Notes: generated by a model not told the origin, from the sequence alone. A DNA stretch of 64,000 bases from Alkalihalobacillus sp. YIM B00296 (GCF_020179385.1 NZ_JAIBLJ010000016.1:24568-88567); one strand, 5' to 3'. Counted from the stretch's first letter, positions 26,833-35,859 are shown. Program-made: numbers and translations.

Positions 26833-26886
26833 GCCTGGCACCGTTTCAAAAAGTCTGATACCAGGAGGTTTGAAACGGTGCTAGGC
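26833..26886. repeat. Dispersed palindromic repeat, copy D (best preserved stem)
   Basis: GCCTGGCACCGTTTCAAA and TTTGAAACGGTGCTAGGC are complementary at 17 of 18 positions around an 18-base loop containing CTGATACCAG. It relates to copies A-C through the GGTGCCTGGCAC end. Confidence 0.75.
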
Positions 26887-26895
26887 AAAATACCA

Positions 26896-26930
26896 CTAAA
26901 AAAGAGAAAACAGCTTATGCCGTTCTCTCT
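26896..26930 (-). terminator. Rho-independent terminator of the SLH gene
   Basis: Read on the minus strand, AGAGAGAACGGC pairs with GCTGTTTTCTCT (GU allowed) around a TATA loop and is followed by a T-run. It lies 25 bases past the stop of the SLH gene. Confidence 0.65.
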
Positions 26931-26954
26931 TAAAATGATTATCTTCCAAATGTT

Positions 26955-28421
26955 TTATCTAACTCTGAAATCTTCGTTCATCGCTCTTGCCATGAATACC
27001 GCGAACTGTTCGCGGGTGATTTCTTCATCCGGGCCGAACTTCGTTGAACTAACTCCCGCTGCAACCCCTGCGTCATATAATCGAGCGATCGCCTCTTCAT
27101 ACCAAGCGCCAGATTTAACATCGGTAAACGGATGATTTGAAGATGGTGCCGGGAACCCATAAATCCTTTGTAAGACAACCGCCATCTCTTTTCTTGTCAA
27201 TGTTGCCTCTGGTTCAAAACGAGTTTCTGACACACCTTTAAACAATCCTTCATCTACAGCTGCCGCGATCTGATCATAGTACTTATAGTCTTTTGGAACA
27301 TCCGTGAAACCAGGATCAGGTCTGTCATTTACAGATACATTATTTGCACGGTTCAACAGCAATACGGCTTGCCAACGTGTCAGATTATCTTTGAAGCCAA
27401 ACCGATCATTCCCAACCCCATATAATAAACCTTTTTCATATAAATAATAGATTTGGTCTTCAGCATAAAGACCAACATCAATATCTTTGAACTTATAGCT
27501 TAAGTAACTTGAGGCCACATAACCCTCCGTTCCATCACTTCTTTTTACAGGATACCAGACGAAATGATTCTTTCTATCTACAATCTCTTCATACGTGAAT
27601 GGACCCTGAATCGTCACAACCTCGTCCTTGGATAACGTACCTAATCTTGAACTATCTCTAGTAGGACGCTCTCTTAAGTTCACAGCTTCTGTAGCCTTTA
27701 CTTGTTGCCCTGCTTGAAAACTATGTTTGGTTTTCGTAAAAGGTACACCGAAGCTGTATTCCATCGTTACAAATTCGATATTCTCATCACTGTTTGGGTC
27801 ATAGTTGAAATCATCACTCGTAAAAGGCAGCTCTGCAAACGAAACTAAACCATAATCTTCAATAATATTAGTGATTTTTTCTTGATACGCATCTGTATTT
27901 CGCTCTCCGGTAGCTTGGACGACAGGACTGTTGACCGGTTTCGTCCCATTATAAGCCATTAAGGCAAAATACCAATGCTCCAGCACATCACGATCACCAT
28001 TTCCAATTGTCGGCAGGTCATTTCTCTCAAACATATAATCTAGTGTTTCTACACCTGCACGGATGTTATATACGATGTCATTTTTCAGGAGATTCTCATC
28101 ATAATTGGATTGATTCGTAATCTGCATCAGTCCAATCCCGTTATCATCCGTTATGATGACATTACCGTTTTCGTCATAATGGCGCCAGTTCCCACTTTCG
28201 CCCTCTGCGACTGCTTTGACGATCTCAGGCGGGACTTCATACTCTAATGCTGCTTCTGTCAGTAAACAATTGACCGTGCTGAAGTCAGGATTGATACCAT
28301 CTTCCTGGACAAAATCACACTTCTCTGCAATACCATCTGCGGCAAAAGCATCCCCATGAAAGGCTAGTGTTAAACACCCGATAACCGAAGCTAGATATAG
28401 CCCTTTTACAAAAAACTTCAC
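26955..28421 (-). CDS. Surface protein: lysozyme-like domain, SH3 domain and three SLH repeats
   Basis: 488-aa secreted protein. Signal peptide about residues 1-28 (ending GDAFAA). Residues ~45-190 resemble a lytic-transglycosylase/lysozyme fold, with a candidate catalytic Glu in AEGESGNW and GIGLMQITNQS. A bacterial SH3 region follows (AVNLRERPTRDSSRLGTL). The C-terminus has three SLH units, each with an (L/I)TR-type motif (LTRWQAV, LTRKEMA, ITREQFA), which normally bind secondary wall polysaccharide. A GTG at 28421 is chosen: it gives a clean signal peptide and follows AGGGGG by about 12 bases. Probably a wall-remodelling enzyme held on the surface. Confidence 0.88.
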   Translation of the reverse strand: MKFFVKGLYLASVIGCLTLAFHGDAFAADGIAEKCDFVQEDGINPDFSTVNCLLTEAALEYEVPPEIVKAVAEGESGNWRHYDENGNVIITDDNGIGLMQITNQSNYDENLLKNDIVYNIRAGVETLDYMFERNDLPTIGNGDRDVLEHWYFALMAYNGTKPVNSPVVQATGERNTDAYQEKITNIIEDYGLVSFAELPFTSDDFNYDPNSDENIEFVTMEYSFGVPFTKTKHSFQAGQQVKATEAVNLRERPTRDSSRLGTLSKDEVVTIQGPFTYEEIVDRKNHFVWYPVKRSDGTEGYVASSYLSYKFKDIDVGLYAEDQIYYLYEKGLLYGVGNDRFGFKDNLTRWQAVLLLNRANNVSVNDRPDPGFTDVPKDYKYYDQIAAAVDEGLFKGVSETRFEPEATLTRKEMAVVLQRIYGFPAPSSNHPFTDVKSGAWYEEAIARLYDAGVAAGVSSTKFGPDEEITREQFAVFMARAMNEDFRVR

Positions 28422-28558
28422 GAAATAACACATCCCCCTAAAAGTTTTACAAAAATCGAAAGTATTTTCCAAAAAAATAACCTCTAAATAATAACATGGA
28501 TTATTTTAATCTACCAACTTAGTACAACATAACTTGAAAAAAATGATAGATTAGAGCA

Positions 28559-28588
28559 GAAAAAAAGCTGCCGTTGTAGATTGGCAGC
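28559..28588 (-). terminator. Rho-independent terminator of the rap-phr operon
   Basis: On the minus strand GCTGCC / GGCAGC flank an AATCTACAAC loop and are followed by seven T. It lies 12 bases after the phr stop. Confidence 0.75.
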
Positions 28589-28599
28589 AGTTAATATAC

Positions 28600-28746
28600 T
28601 TATAAAAGTATTTCACTAGAAGGTGAATCTGGATAGACCCCACGCTCTGATGATACTTCATCTGTACCATGCCCCATGAAACCAACCATTGAAACCAGAA
28701 TCGTAACAATAGCTAATCTCGTCATACCTTTTTTAAAACGACTCAT
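28600..28746 (-). CDS. phr: Phr-type secreted signalling peptide precursor
   Basis: 48 aa, starting in the ATGA overlap with the end of rap. A basic N-terminus (MSRFKKGMTR), a hydrophobic export segment (LAIVTILVSMVGFMG), then a polar C-terminus containing SSERGVYPDSPSSEILL. ERGVY resembles the Phr pentapeptide pattern, with Arg second, as in the ERGMT competence factor. Such precursors are exported, trimmed and re-imported by Opp to inhibit the paired Rap. The exact mature peptide is inference; unlike several known Phr proteins, the motif is not at the extreme C-terminus. Confidence 0.82.
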   Translation of the reverse strand: MSRFKKGMTRLAIVTILVSMVGFMGHGTDEVSSERGVYPDSPSSEILL

Positions 28747-29843
28747 TTTAGCGCCTCCATTTTATTTATTTGTTCTTTTGCTTTATATGCCTCAGCATAA
28801 TACTTAGTTGATTGTTTGTAATCTTCCCGCTTACGGAAATACTCTGCAATCTGTACACTATAATCTTCGACAACTGCGTACATTTCTTCGCTTTTAAAGT
28901 AAGAAATTCCTTCTTCAAATAATGAATGATCATTATTCGAATCAGAGAGATATAGTTCATAAAGTAGATTGAATTTATATAAATAGCTTTGATCATTGTT
29001 TTTACTAGAGAGTGATAGGCCATGATCAAACCATTCTTGTGCATTTGCATACTCTTGAGCCTTTAAATATTCTTTTGTGATGAGAAATACGGCTCTCAAA
29101 TGGTATTCATAACTTTTATGTTCCAATACTTTTTTCAGGTAGCGGATTGCAGCCTCAGAAAGTTGCTGTTCTGCATAAAATAATCCAAGATTGTGTAAAA
29201 CCATGATTTCCAAATCCAAATTGCCTAGCTTCTTTACAAGCCCTAAGGCATTGTGGAAATGTACCTCTGCTAGGTCAAACTGCTTGATATCGACATAATT
29301 CAAGCCTAGCAGCAATTCACATCCAATGATTCTTTCTTCTAGATTGATCGATTTTTCTTTATAAGTTTCTATCGCTTGATTCAAATAATTTACCGATAGG
29401 ACCGTTTGTTGTTGATCATAATGGACGGAACCTAACTTATAATGGAATTCTGCGATATCCAACTGTTGATCGATATCTTCCAAATACTTTTTCGCTAAAT
29501 TGAATTGTTCCAATGCCTTTTTTCCATCTTTACTGCTGTGGTGATAGATCCCCTTGAAGAAATGTAGATAAAATAAATGCTTTTTACTAGCTGGGGGAGC
29601 TGGGTATTCAATCTCCTTGATGATTTGTTCAGCCTCTCTGAAATCCTTTTTGTAAATGGAATATCTGAATCTTAGAAGATCATAGTAATATTTGATTGTA
29701 GGTTCATCTTCCGTCTTCATTAATTCTGACAATTCTTTACGGGCTGACTCAATTTTTTGAGTATCTTGTAAGTTTATGTATGTATGCCATTGTTGAAGAA
29801 ATGTTCGTTTTTCTGCTGATAAAACCCTATTTGCATTTTTCAT
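28743..29843 (-). CDS. rap: Rap-family tetratricopeptide regulator
   Basis: 366 aa, close to the 370-380 of Rap proteins. An N-terminal three-helix part (about residues 1-70), then six to seven TPR repeats, for example AEFHYKLGSVHYDQQQTVLS, IGCELLLGLNYVDIKQFDLA and MVLHNLGLFYAEQQLSEAAI. Rap proteins dephosphorylate Spo0F or block ComA-type DNA binding and are inhibited by their Phr peptide. Strong GAGGAGG ribosome site. The phr gene overlaps its stop, confirming a Rap-Phr cassette. Target regulator not predictable here. Confidence 0.9.
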   Translation of the reverse strand: MKNANRVLSAEKRTFLQQWHTYINLQDTQKIESARKELSELMKTEDEPTIKYYYDLLRFRYSIYKKDFREAEQIIKEIEYPAPPASKKHLFYLHFFKGIYHHSSKDGKKALEQFNLAKKYLEDIDQQLDIAEFHYKLGSVHYDQQQTVLSVNYLNQAIETYKEKSINLEERIIGCELLLGLNYVDIKQFDLAEVHFHNALGLVKKLGNLDLEIMVLHNLGLFYAEQQLSEAAIRYLKKVLEHKSYEYHLRAVFLITKEYLKAQEYANAQEWFDHGLSLSSKNNDQSYLYKFNLLYELYLSDSNNDHSLFEEGISYFKSEEMYAVVEDYSVQIAEYFRKREDYKQSTKYYAEAYKAKEQINKMEALK

Positions 29844-30101
29844 AAGCGAACCTCCTCTAATCTATTACTCTACTAATAATCATACCATGTGGAACATTAT
29901 TCCAACATTGGGAAAATTGAAGTGATGATCAATGAATATTTAGTGGTTTTTCGAGGTTATTTTCCCAACTTTTTAGAATTATCAAAAATTATATACATTA
30001 AAACTTTCTAGTTTAAATCCCTGAATTCCTTCTCTGCAACCTAATTATTTCCTTTTTCTCTATAGTACAGCTCCCATCTAGGTACTGGAATAAATTAAAA
30101 A

Positions 30102-30125
30102 AACCCTTGCTAATTCAGCAAGGGT
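30102..30125 (-). terminator. Rho-independent terminator of the 57-aa gene
   Basis: ACCCTTGCT/AGCAAGGGT perfect stem around a six-base loop; on the minus strand it is followed by seven T (A-run at 30095-30102). Confidence 0.75.
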
Positions 30126-30134
30126 AAAATGTTA

Positions 30135-30308
30135 TTATTTAAACATTGATAAAAATCCACGTTTTTTTCTTTTTTTCTTTTTCTTTTGTCTTAATACTCT
30201 CTTAATTTCTTCAGCTTCTTCGACGGTCATAGAGGCAAAGTCAGTATCATATTTTGTATCTTCCGGGAGACCTCGATCCCCTAGCCGATACCCATCATCT
30301 ACATTCAT
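30135..30308 (-). CDS. Small basic-tailed hypothetical protein (57 aa)
   Basis: Starts MNVDDGYRLGDRGLPEDTKY, continues with an acidic helix (SMTVEEAEEIKRVLRQ) and a very basic run (KKKKKRKKRG) before FLSMFK. Its own terminator follows. No clear ribosome site is present, and the DNA directly upstream carries reading-frame debris (FYYRGFR), so this may be the surviving 3' part of a longer gene. Function unknown. Confidence 0.5.
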   Translation of the reverse strand: MNVDDGYRLGDRGLPEDTKYDTDFASMTVEEAEEIKRVLRQKKKKKRKKRGFLSMFK

Positions 30309-30457
30309 ACTAATCGAAAACCTCTATAATAAAAATTGTTGATATCAACGGGTCCGCCTAAAAGTTTTTCAAAATAGTAAATATCATTTTCGATATTTGT
30401 AGTAATAGGGTTCTTTTCTGGCTGTTTTAATTACATTAGGGCTTTCTCCAATTTTGA

Positions 30458-30603
30458 TTAGATTGTACACTCTCCAACGAACAAGAATACACCAATTTGA
30501 ATGATAAGCAGGATCGGAAAGGCTTCAAATTTGCAAAACCCTTGAATTTCCCTTTACATAATAACCCGACTATGAATGAAAAAAGAATTCCATCAAAAAC
30601 CAT
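30458..30603 (-). pseudogene. DUF5317-like membrane protein remnant, frameshifted
   Basis: ATG at 30603, preceded by AAGGAGA, reads VFDGILFSFIVGLLCKGKFK and then GFANLK. A shift near 30530 into another frame continues FPILLIIQIGVFLFVGECTI and stops at 30458. This resembles the first third of DUF5317-type proteins. The remainder (30309-30457) contains only fragments. Family name from memory of the motif pattern, so moderate. Confidence 0.5.
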
Positions 30604-30876
30604 CGTGGTGTCTCCTTGAGAAAGATAGATTGCTAGCTATCGTTTATATCGTCTGAGAAATATTGAAGATTATAGGTATATATGACTAATATGTGAATAC
30701 TATCCCTAGGTTGTTCTCAAGGCGGTTAGGAATGGAGGAAACTGAAAATCTCTTTATACATCACAAATTCAGATATAACCTAATGTTAAAATAGAAATAA
30801 GGAATTAAGTCTTTGGAATTAAATAATCATTTCCCTGAGGGTTATTTTTTAGTGGAAGAGAAAAGGAGGGTTTACC

Positions 30877-32625
30877 ATGAGTGGTCTACAATCAATTAGT
30901 GGAATAGCTCAGGACATTGCTGAAGCAATTAAAGCAGCATTTTCAATGGATGTTGAAATTGTAGATAAGAACCTTAAAAGAATTGCTGCTACTGGAGTTG
31001 CGAAAAATAAAATAGATCAATCCATGAATTTCGGGACGGCAAGTAATGAAGTATTAAAAAGTGGAGAAGTTATCGTTATCAAATCAAATGAACACCCTAT
31101 TTGTAAAATTTGTCCCGGAAAAGGGAAATGCACTTATTTTGGAGGTATTATTAGTCCTCTTTTTTTTAACAAAAAAGTGATAGGGACAATAAATTTAGTT
31201 TCATATGATGAAATGAAGATGAATCAAATTTATGAAAAAAGACAAGAACTGATCGATTTTATAAACAAAATGGGAGAGTTGCTGACTTCCAAGATTATGG
31301 AGCGAGCATTATATCTTGAACAAAAAGAATTGATGAGTGAACTGAAAAAAATGGTGAACACCTCACCGTTTGGGGTTATTTCATTTGATGAAGATTATAA
31401 AGTAAAATATTTTAATCCGCTTGCAAAAGAAATCCTTAACTTAAATGATTTGCATGATTATTTAATAAATAAATTATTTAAAGACCTTTCATTTTCTGCC
31501 TTTGAATCTTTGGATACTTCAGATGTGTATGAAGGGATAGTAGAAAGTGTGGAAGGTTTACAATTGTCTGTTACTATTCATAATTTTATCAATTCAAAAG
31601 GTACGAAAGATTTTATCATTTTCATCCACCCTCTTTTTAATAAAAAAGTAAACAAGGTAAATAATGTTTCTATTTCAGACATTATTGGCAATAGCCCGAA
31701 AATGAAGGATGTTAAAGTGTTAGCAAAAAAATTCTCAAATAGTCCATCTACCATTCTGATTACAGGGGAAAGTGGAACTGGAAAAGATTTAATAGCTAGG
31801 GCAATCCACTATGAAAGTAACCGGAGAGAAAAACCTTTTGTTGTGGTAAATTGCGGTGCTATACCAGATACATTGATTGAAAGTGAATTGTTTGGGTATG
31901 AGAAAGGTGCGTTCACCGGGGCAAATTCTTATGGAAAGCCTGGTAAGTTTGAGCTCGCAAATAAAGGTACAATCTTTTTAGACGAAATCAGTACAATGCC
32001 GTATTACCTGCAATCCCGACTATTAACTGCAATACAAAATAGACAGATTGATCGGATTGGTGGAACTAAGACGATAACTCTGGATGTAAGGATCATCGCA
32101 GCAACGAATGAGAATTTAGATATGTTAGTTAAAAATAAAAAGTTTAGAAGTGATTTGTTTTATCGTCTGAATGTTTTGCCAATAGATCTCCCTCCATTGA
32201 GAGATAGACAGAAGGATATTTTGTTGATTTCTCAACACATTATAAAAAAACTTAATTCTTTTCTAGGAAGATCGGTACAAGAAATGGATGACCAAACAAA
32301 AGAATTATTACTGGGCTACCATTGGGAAGGCAATATAAGAGAATTAGAAAATGTACTGGAATATGCTATGAACCTCTTACATCCAAACGATCAAATAATT
32401 AAAGAAGAGCACCTTCCGTATTATATTATTGATTGCAAACAACAAGAAAAAGATGGTTCGAGTCCACAAACGATTGAAAAACTAGAAAGAAATCAAATTG
32501 CACAATTATTAAATCAGTGGGGAGATAGTTTACAAGCCAAGCAAAAAATATCTTCTACTCTTGGTATAAGCATCTCCACTTTATATAGAAAAATAAAAAG
32601 GTATGACCTTCACCATTATTCTTAA
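30877..32625 (+). CDS. Sigma-54-dependent transcriptional activator with Cys-motif sensor domain
   Basis: 582 aa. Residues 1-140: GAF-like sensor with three cysteines in [10 protein letters not shown] (Cys76, Cys79, Cys85). Residues ~145-255: PAS-like. Residues ~265-505: AAA+ domain with Walker A GESGTGKD, the sigma-54 contact loop GAFTGA, Walker B GTIFLDEI and the arginine-finger region. Residues ~540-582: Fis-type helix-turn-helix ([17 protein letters not shown]). No receiver domain, so it senses a ligand or redox/metal state directly. It stands before a -24/-12 promoter driving the symporter and OCD-like genes, its probable targets. AGGAGGG ribosome site. Confidence 0.94.
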   Translation: MSGLQSISGIAQDIAEAIKAAFSMDVEIVDKNLKRIAATGVAKNKIDQSMNFGTASNEVLKSGEVIVIKSNEHPICKICPGKGKCTYFGGIISPLFFNKKVIGTINLVSYDEMKMNQIYEKRQELIDFINKMGELLTSKIMERALYLEQKELMSELKKMVNTSPFGVISFDEDYKVKYFNPLAKEILNLNDLHDYLINKLFKDLSFSAFESLDTSDVYEGIVESVEGLQLSVTIHNFINSKGTKDFIIFIHPLFNKKVNKVNNVSISDIIGNSPKMKDVKVLAKKFSNSPSTILITGESGTGKDLIARAIHYESNRREKPFVVVNCGAIPDTLIESELFGYEKGAFTGANSYGKPGKFELANKGTIFLDEISTMPYYLQSRLLTAIQNRQIDRIGGTKTITLDVRIIAATNENLDMLVKNKKFRSDLFYRLNVLPIDLPPLRDRQKDILLISQHIIKKLNSFLGRSVQEMDDQTKELLLGYHWEGNIRELENVLEYAMNLLHPNDQIIKEEHLPYYIIDCKQQEKDGSSPQTIEKLERNQIAQLLNQWGDSLQAKQKISSTLGISISTLYRKIKRYDLHHYS

Positions 32626-32703
32626 AATGATAATAAATTTTCAATATGACAAAAAATTTTAACATAAAATGACTGAATATTGTTAATTTATAAACGTTTA
32701 AAG

Positions 32704-32720
32704 TTGGCATGAATTTTGCA
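32704..32720 (+). promoter_or_regulatory. Sigma-54 (-24/-12) promoter
   Basis: TTGGCATGAATTTTGCA matches TGGCAYG-N4-TTGCW: GG at 32706-32707 and GC at 32718-32719, exactly 12 apart. It lies 36 bases before the symporter ATG and directly after the sigma-54 activator gene. Confidence 0.9.
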
Positions 32721-32755
32721 CTTATGTTAATGAATTCAATACAAGGAGGGATCTT

Positions 32756-34129
32756 ATGGAACTAACACCTTGGACAATATTTACTGATCTTGGATTTATT
32801 GCGATATTTCTCTTGATCGGTACGCTGCTAAGGGCAAAAGTGAGCTTTGTCCAACGCTCATTCCTACCTGCTAGCATAATCGCAGGATTGTTAGGATTGA
32901 TACTTGGTCCTAATGGTAGTGGTATCATTCCCCTGTCAAATCAATTAGGGGTATACCCAGGAATACTGATAGCTGTTATTTTTGGCGCTCTTCCCCTTAT
33001 ATCACCAAAGGTTAAATGGAAAGAAATTTCAAGAAGAGTGGGAAGCATGTGGTCTTATTCGCAAATTGCCATGATATTGATGTGGGGAGGAGGGCTTCTG
33101 TTTAGTTTATTACTACTTAATCCATTCTGGAGCGATTTACATGATGGGTTTGGGCTTATATTAGCAGCTGGGTTTGTTGGAGGTCATGGATCTGCAGCTG
33201 CAATTGGAGATGCTTTCGCCCAAAACGGCTGGGAAGAAGCGAGATCATTAGCAATGACATCTGCAACAGTTGGTGTTATAAGCGCTATCTTGATAGGGAT
33301 GATCTTTATTAAAAGGGGGTCTACAAGAGGTCATACAAGCTTCCTGACGTCTTTTAGTAATTTGCCTCAAGAACTAAAAACAGGCCTGGTACCAAAGAAT
33401 TCTAGAAAAAACATTCAAACAGACACCATGTCCCCTATGTCAATTGATCCGTATATTTTTCATGTAGCTTTGGTAAGCATCATTGCCATGGGTGGATATT
33501 ACCTTAGTGTGTGGGGAGCGATTCTGATACCGAAGGTTGCTTTTCCAGCATTCTCGTTGGCCTTTATTGTAGGGTTGGTTATTCGTAAAATCCTCACTTC
33601 AACTAAGGCTGACGATTATGTGAGTAAGCATGTAATTAATCGGATCAGTGGTAGCGCTACAGATTTGTTGGTAGCTTTTGGAATTGCTTCGATTAGTTTA
33701 CCTATTGTACTCAAGTACATTATCCCACTATCGATTTTGTTCTTGTTTGGATTATTCATAGCATGGGTCTTCTTTCATGTGTTATCTCAAAAATTCTTTC
33801 CAGATTATTGGTTTGAAAAGGGTATTTTCACATGGGGATGGACTACTGGGACTGTTGCTATGGGCATTGCCTTATTAAGAATTGTAGACCCTGATTTAAA
33901 AAGTAAAACACTTGATGATTTTGGCTTAGCATATATCCCTATCGCTCCAGTAGAAATTGCTGTAATAACCTTTGCCCCACTTATGGTTGTTAACTCACAA
34001 TCATGGTTGTTTATTGTGCTGACTTTAGGATTTGCAATACTTCTGTATGTTCTTGCGAGGGCTAAAAAATGGGTCCGTTTTGATAAAGAAGTATATACAT
34101 CAACTAATAAGGAGCAATTCAATGATTGA
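32756..34129 (+). CDS. GltS-like sodium-dependent carboxylate/amino-acid symporter
   Basis: 457-aa membrane protein with about 11-12 helices. The N-terminus (LGFIAIFLLIGTLLRAKVSF), the Gly-rich GFVGGHGSAAAIGDAF hairpin and the C-terminal TWGWTTGTVAMGIALLRIVDP half-repeat match sodium/glutamate symporters, although the protein is longer than classical GltS (about 400). Transcribed from the sigma-54 promoter. Ends eight bases inside the next gene. Substrate probably an amino acid or related acid; not determinable here. Confidence 0.85.
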   Translation: MELTPWTIFTDLGFIAIFLLIGTLLRAKVSFVQRSFLPASIIAGLLGLILGPNGSGIIPLSNQLGVYPGILIAVIFGALPLISPKVKWKEISRRVGSMWSYSQIAMILMWGGGLLFSLLLLNPFWSDLHDGFGLILAAGFVGGHGSAAAIGDAFAQNGWEEARSLAMTSATVGVISAILIGMIFIKRGSTRGHTSFLTSFSNLPQELKTGLVPKNSRKNIQTDTMSPMSIDPYIFHVALVSIIAMGGYYLSVWGAILIPKVAFPAFSLAFIVGLVIRKILTSTKADDYVSKHVINRISGSATDLLVAFGIASISLPIVLKYIIPLSILFLFGLFIAWVFFHVLSQKFFPDYWFEKGIFTWGWTTGTVAMGIALLRIVDPDLKSKTLDDFGLAYIPIAPVEIAVITFAPLMVVNSQSWLFIVLTLGFAILLYVLARAKKWVRFDKEVYTSTNKEQFND

Positions 34130-35246
34130 TTCAAGAGTAGAATTCACATTTTTATCAGAGGAAGATACCATTGAGGCTGGAGTTCTTGATATGAACGAAT
34201 GTGTAGAAGTCATTGATGAGATGTTTAAAGTTATAGGTCAAGGAGATTACCTTATGGGGGGACCAAGAGAAAATGAGCATGGTATCATGCTTTGGTTTCC
34301 TGAAAATAAAAGGTTTGAAAATATGCCTATTGCCGGTCCGGACCGCCGATTCATGTCTTTAATTTCTTATTTAGGTGGAAAATTTAATGTTTGTGGAGAA
34401 AAATGGTATGGATCAAATATAGCTAATCGAGAAAAAGGGCTTCCTCGTTCAATTTTGACTGTAACGTTGAATGATGTGGAGACCGGCCAACCTTTAGCTT
34501 ATATGTCGGGAAATTTGATAAGTGCTATGAGGACCGGTGCGGTACCAGGTGTTGCAACAAGGTATTTAGCACAGAAGGATGCAAAGACAGTTGCAGTGGT
34601 AGGTACAGGAGTAATTAATAAAGCCTGCCTGCTTGCTATCGTATATGCTAAACCGGATCTAGAAAGAATAAAAATTTTTGATATCAATGAGGAACGCAGC
34701 CGGAAATTTATTGAAGACATGGAGAACGATGTCGAGGTTGAATTCCAAGTTTCAAATAGTTTGGAACAATGCATAAGGGAAGCTGATGTGGTTACAGTTG
34801 CAACATCTGGACCAAATAAACCGAAAATAGAAGATGAATGGGTAAAGGAAGGGTGCCTGATTACCCTAACAGGTACTGCCGATTTAACAGAACAATTCTA
34901 TCAAGACAATAGCATTGTAGCTGATAACTGGAAAATGCATGAAGCCTGGTATCAGGATGGATTAGACCACCCTAAGGGACTAGAAAGTATAGCAAGTTGG
35001 GCACCAACAGGACAATTGATAAAAATGGTGCATGAAAAGAAGCTAAATCCCAATAAAATTTTAAACTTAGGAGATATCGCTATAGGGGATAAACAAGGGA
35101 GAACAAATAACAAGGAAAAAATAGTTTTTGTTACAGGAGGGTTATCGACCGAAGACACTGCATGGGGTTATCATGTATATCAACAAGCAAAGAAAAAAGG
35201 GATAGGTCGACCATTAAAGCTTTGGGACCAACCACACTGGTATTAA
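34122..35246 (+). CDS. Ornithine cyclodeaminase/mu-crystallin family enzyme
   Basis: 374-aa NAD(P)-dependent protein. Family features: MRTGAVPGVATRYLA (substrate/cofactor Arg-Thr region) and the Rossmann motif VAVVGTGVINKACL (about residues 160-173), then DINEER as ribose-binding acidic end. ATG 34122 follows AAGGAG and overlaps the symporter stop; the open frame upstream is spurious. Some relatives are annotated as tyramine oxidase subunit B, and amino-acid or amine metabolism fits the symporter. Reaction unknown. Confidence 0.88.
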   Translation: MIDSRVEFTFLSEEDTIEAGVLDMNECVEVIDEMFKVIGQGDYLMGGPRENEHGIMLWFPENKRFENMPIAGPDRRFMSLISYLGGKFNVCGEKWYGSNIANREKGLPRSILTVTLNDVETGQPLAYMSGNLISAMRTGAVPGVATRYLAQKDAKTVAVVGTGVINKACLLAIVYAKPDLERIKIFDINEERSRKFIEDMENDVEVEFQVSNSLEQCIREADVVTVATSGPNKPKIEDEWVKEGCLITLTGTADLTEQFYQDNSIVADNWKMHEAWYQDGLDHPKGLESIASWAPTGQLIKMVHEKKLNPNKILNLGDIAIGDKQGRTNNKEKIVFVTGGLSTEDTAWGYHVYQQAKKKGIGRPLKLWDQPHWY

Positions 35247-35299
35247 AATTATACAAAAAACACAGATTGTTGGAGAGTCCCGCAAAATAGGGACTAACC

Positions 35300-35452
35300 A
35301 CCCTTGAAAAAGTTGAGAAGGAATCCATTTGTAAAGCTCTGGATATTTTTAATGGCAATATTACTAAAACCTCTGAAATACTTGAAGTCACTCGGAAAAC
35401 GTTGTATAAAAAGATTGATATGTATAAATTGAGAAAAAATCAAATCAGTTAA
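35300..35452 (+). pseudogene. Orphan Fis-type helix-turn-helix from a sigma-54 activator
   Basis: Fifty codons reading TLEKVEKESICKALDIFNGN, then ITKTSEILEVTRKTLYKKID and a short tail, matching the C-terminal DNA-binding domain of NtrC-type activators. No start codon and no AAA+ domain upstream. It is not a copy of the C-terminus of the complete activator at 30877, so a second activator gene was lost here. Confidence 0.75.
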
Positions 35453-35481
35453 TATTTCATAAATGACAGGAGATTTATGTA

Positions 35482-35859
35482 ATGATAAAAAAAATAGAGC
35501 ATATTGGTATTGTTGTAAGCAACATGGATCGATCTATTCATTTTTATGAAACCGTTTTAGGCCTGTCCTTACGTTCAAGACAATTTCTAAATGAACAAGT
35601 AGAGCTTGCATTTTTGTCCTATCCTAACCATTCGAATGTGGAGATTGAATTGATAAGTGATAAAGGCGAAATCGAAGTTGAAGGAAAAGTTAATCACCTT
35701 GCTTTTACAGTTGATAATATAGAAGAAGAAATCAATAGACTGAACCAGCTGGATGTTAAAATGGTGGATTTTGAGCCTCGAATAGTGTTAAAGGAGCATA
35801 TCAAAATTGCTTTTTTCGAGGGACCGGATGGAGAAAAGTTAGAATTAGTCGAAAGGTAA
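35482..35859 (+). CDS. VOC-family (glyoxalase/methylmalonyl-CoA-epimerase-like) protein
   Basis: 125 aa, a single VOC module pair. MIKKIEHIGIVVSNMDRSIH carries the first metal His, VNHLAFTVDN the second-half His, and FFEGPDGEKLELVE the terminal Glu. This metal-binding pattern fits glyoxalase I or methylmalonyl-CoA epimerase types; the substrate cannot be told. AGGAG ribosome site. Separate from the sigma-54 operon by the Fis remnant, but same strand. Confidence 0.88.
   Translation: MIKKIEHIGIVVSNMDRSIHFYETVLGLSLRSRQFLNEQVELAFLSYPNHSNVEIELISDKGEIEVEGKVNHLAFTVDNIEEEINRLNQLDVKMVDFEPRIVLKEHIKIAFFEGPDGEKLELVER

Noticed and set aside
28479..28560. ComA-type or other named operator before the SLH gene
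   Set aside because: No recognisable box; only generic AT-rich promoter-like DNA.
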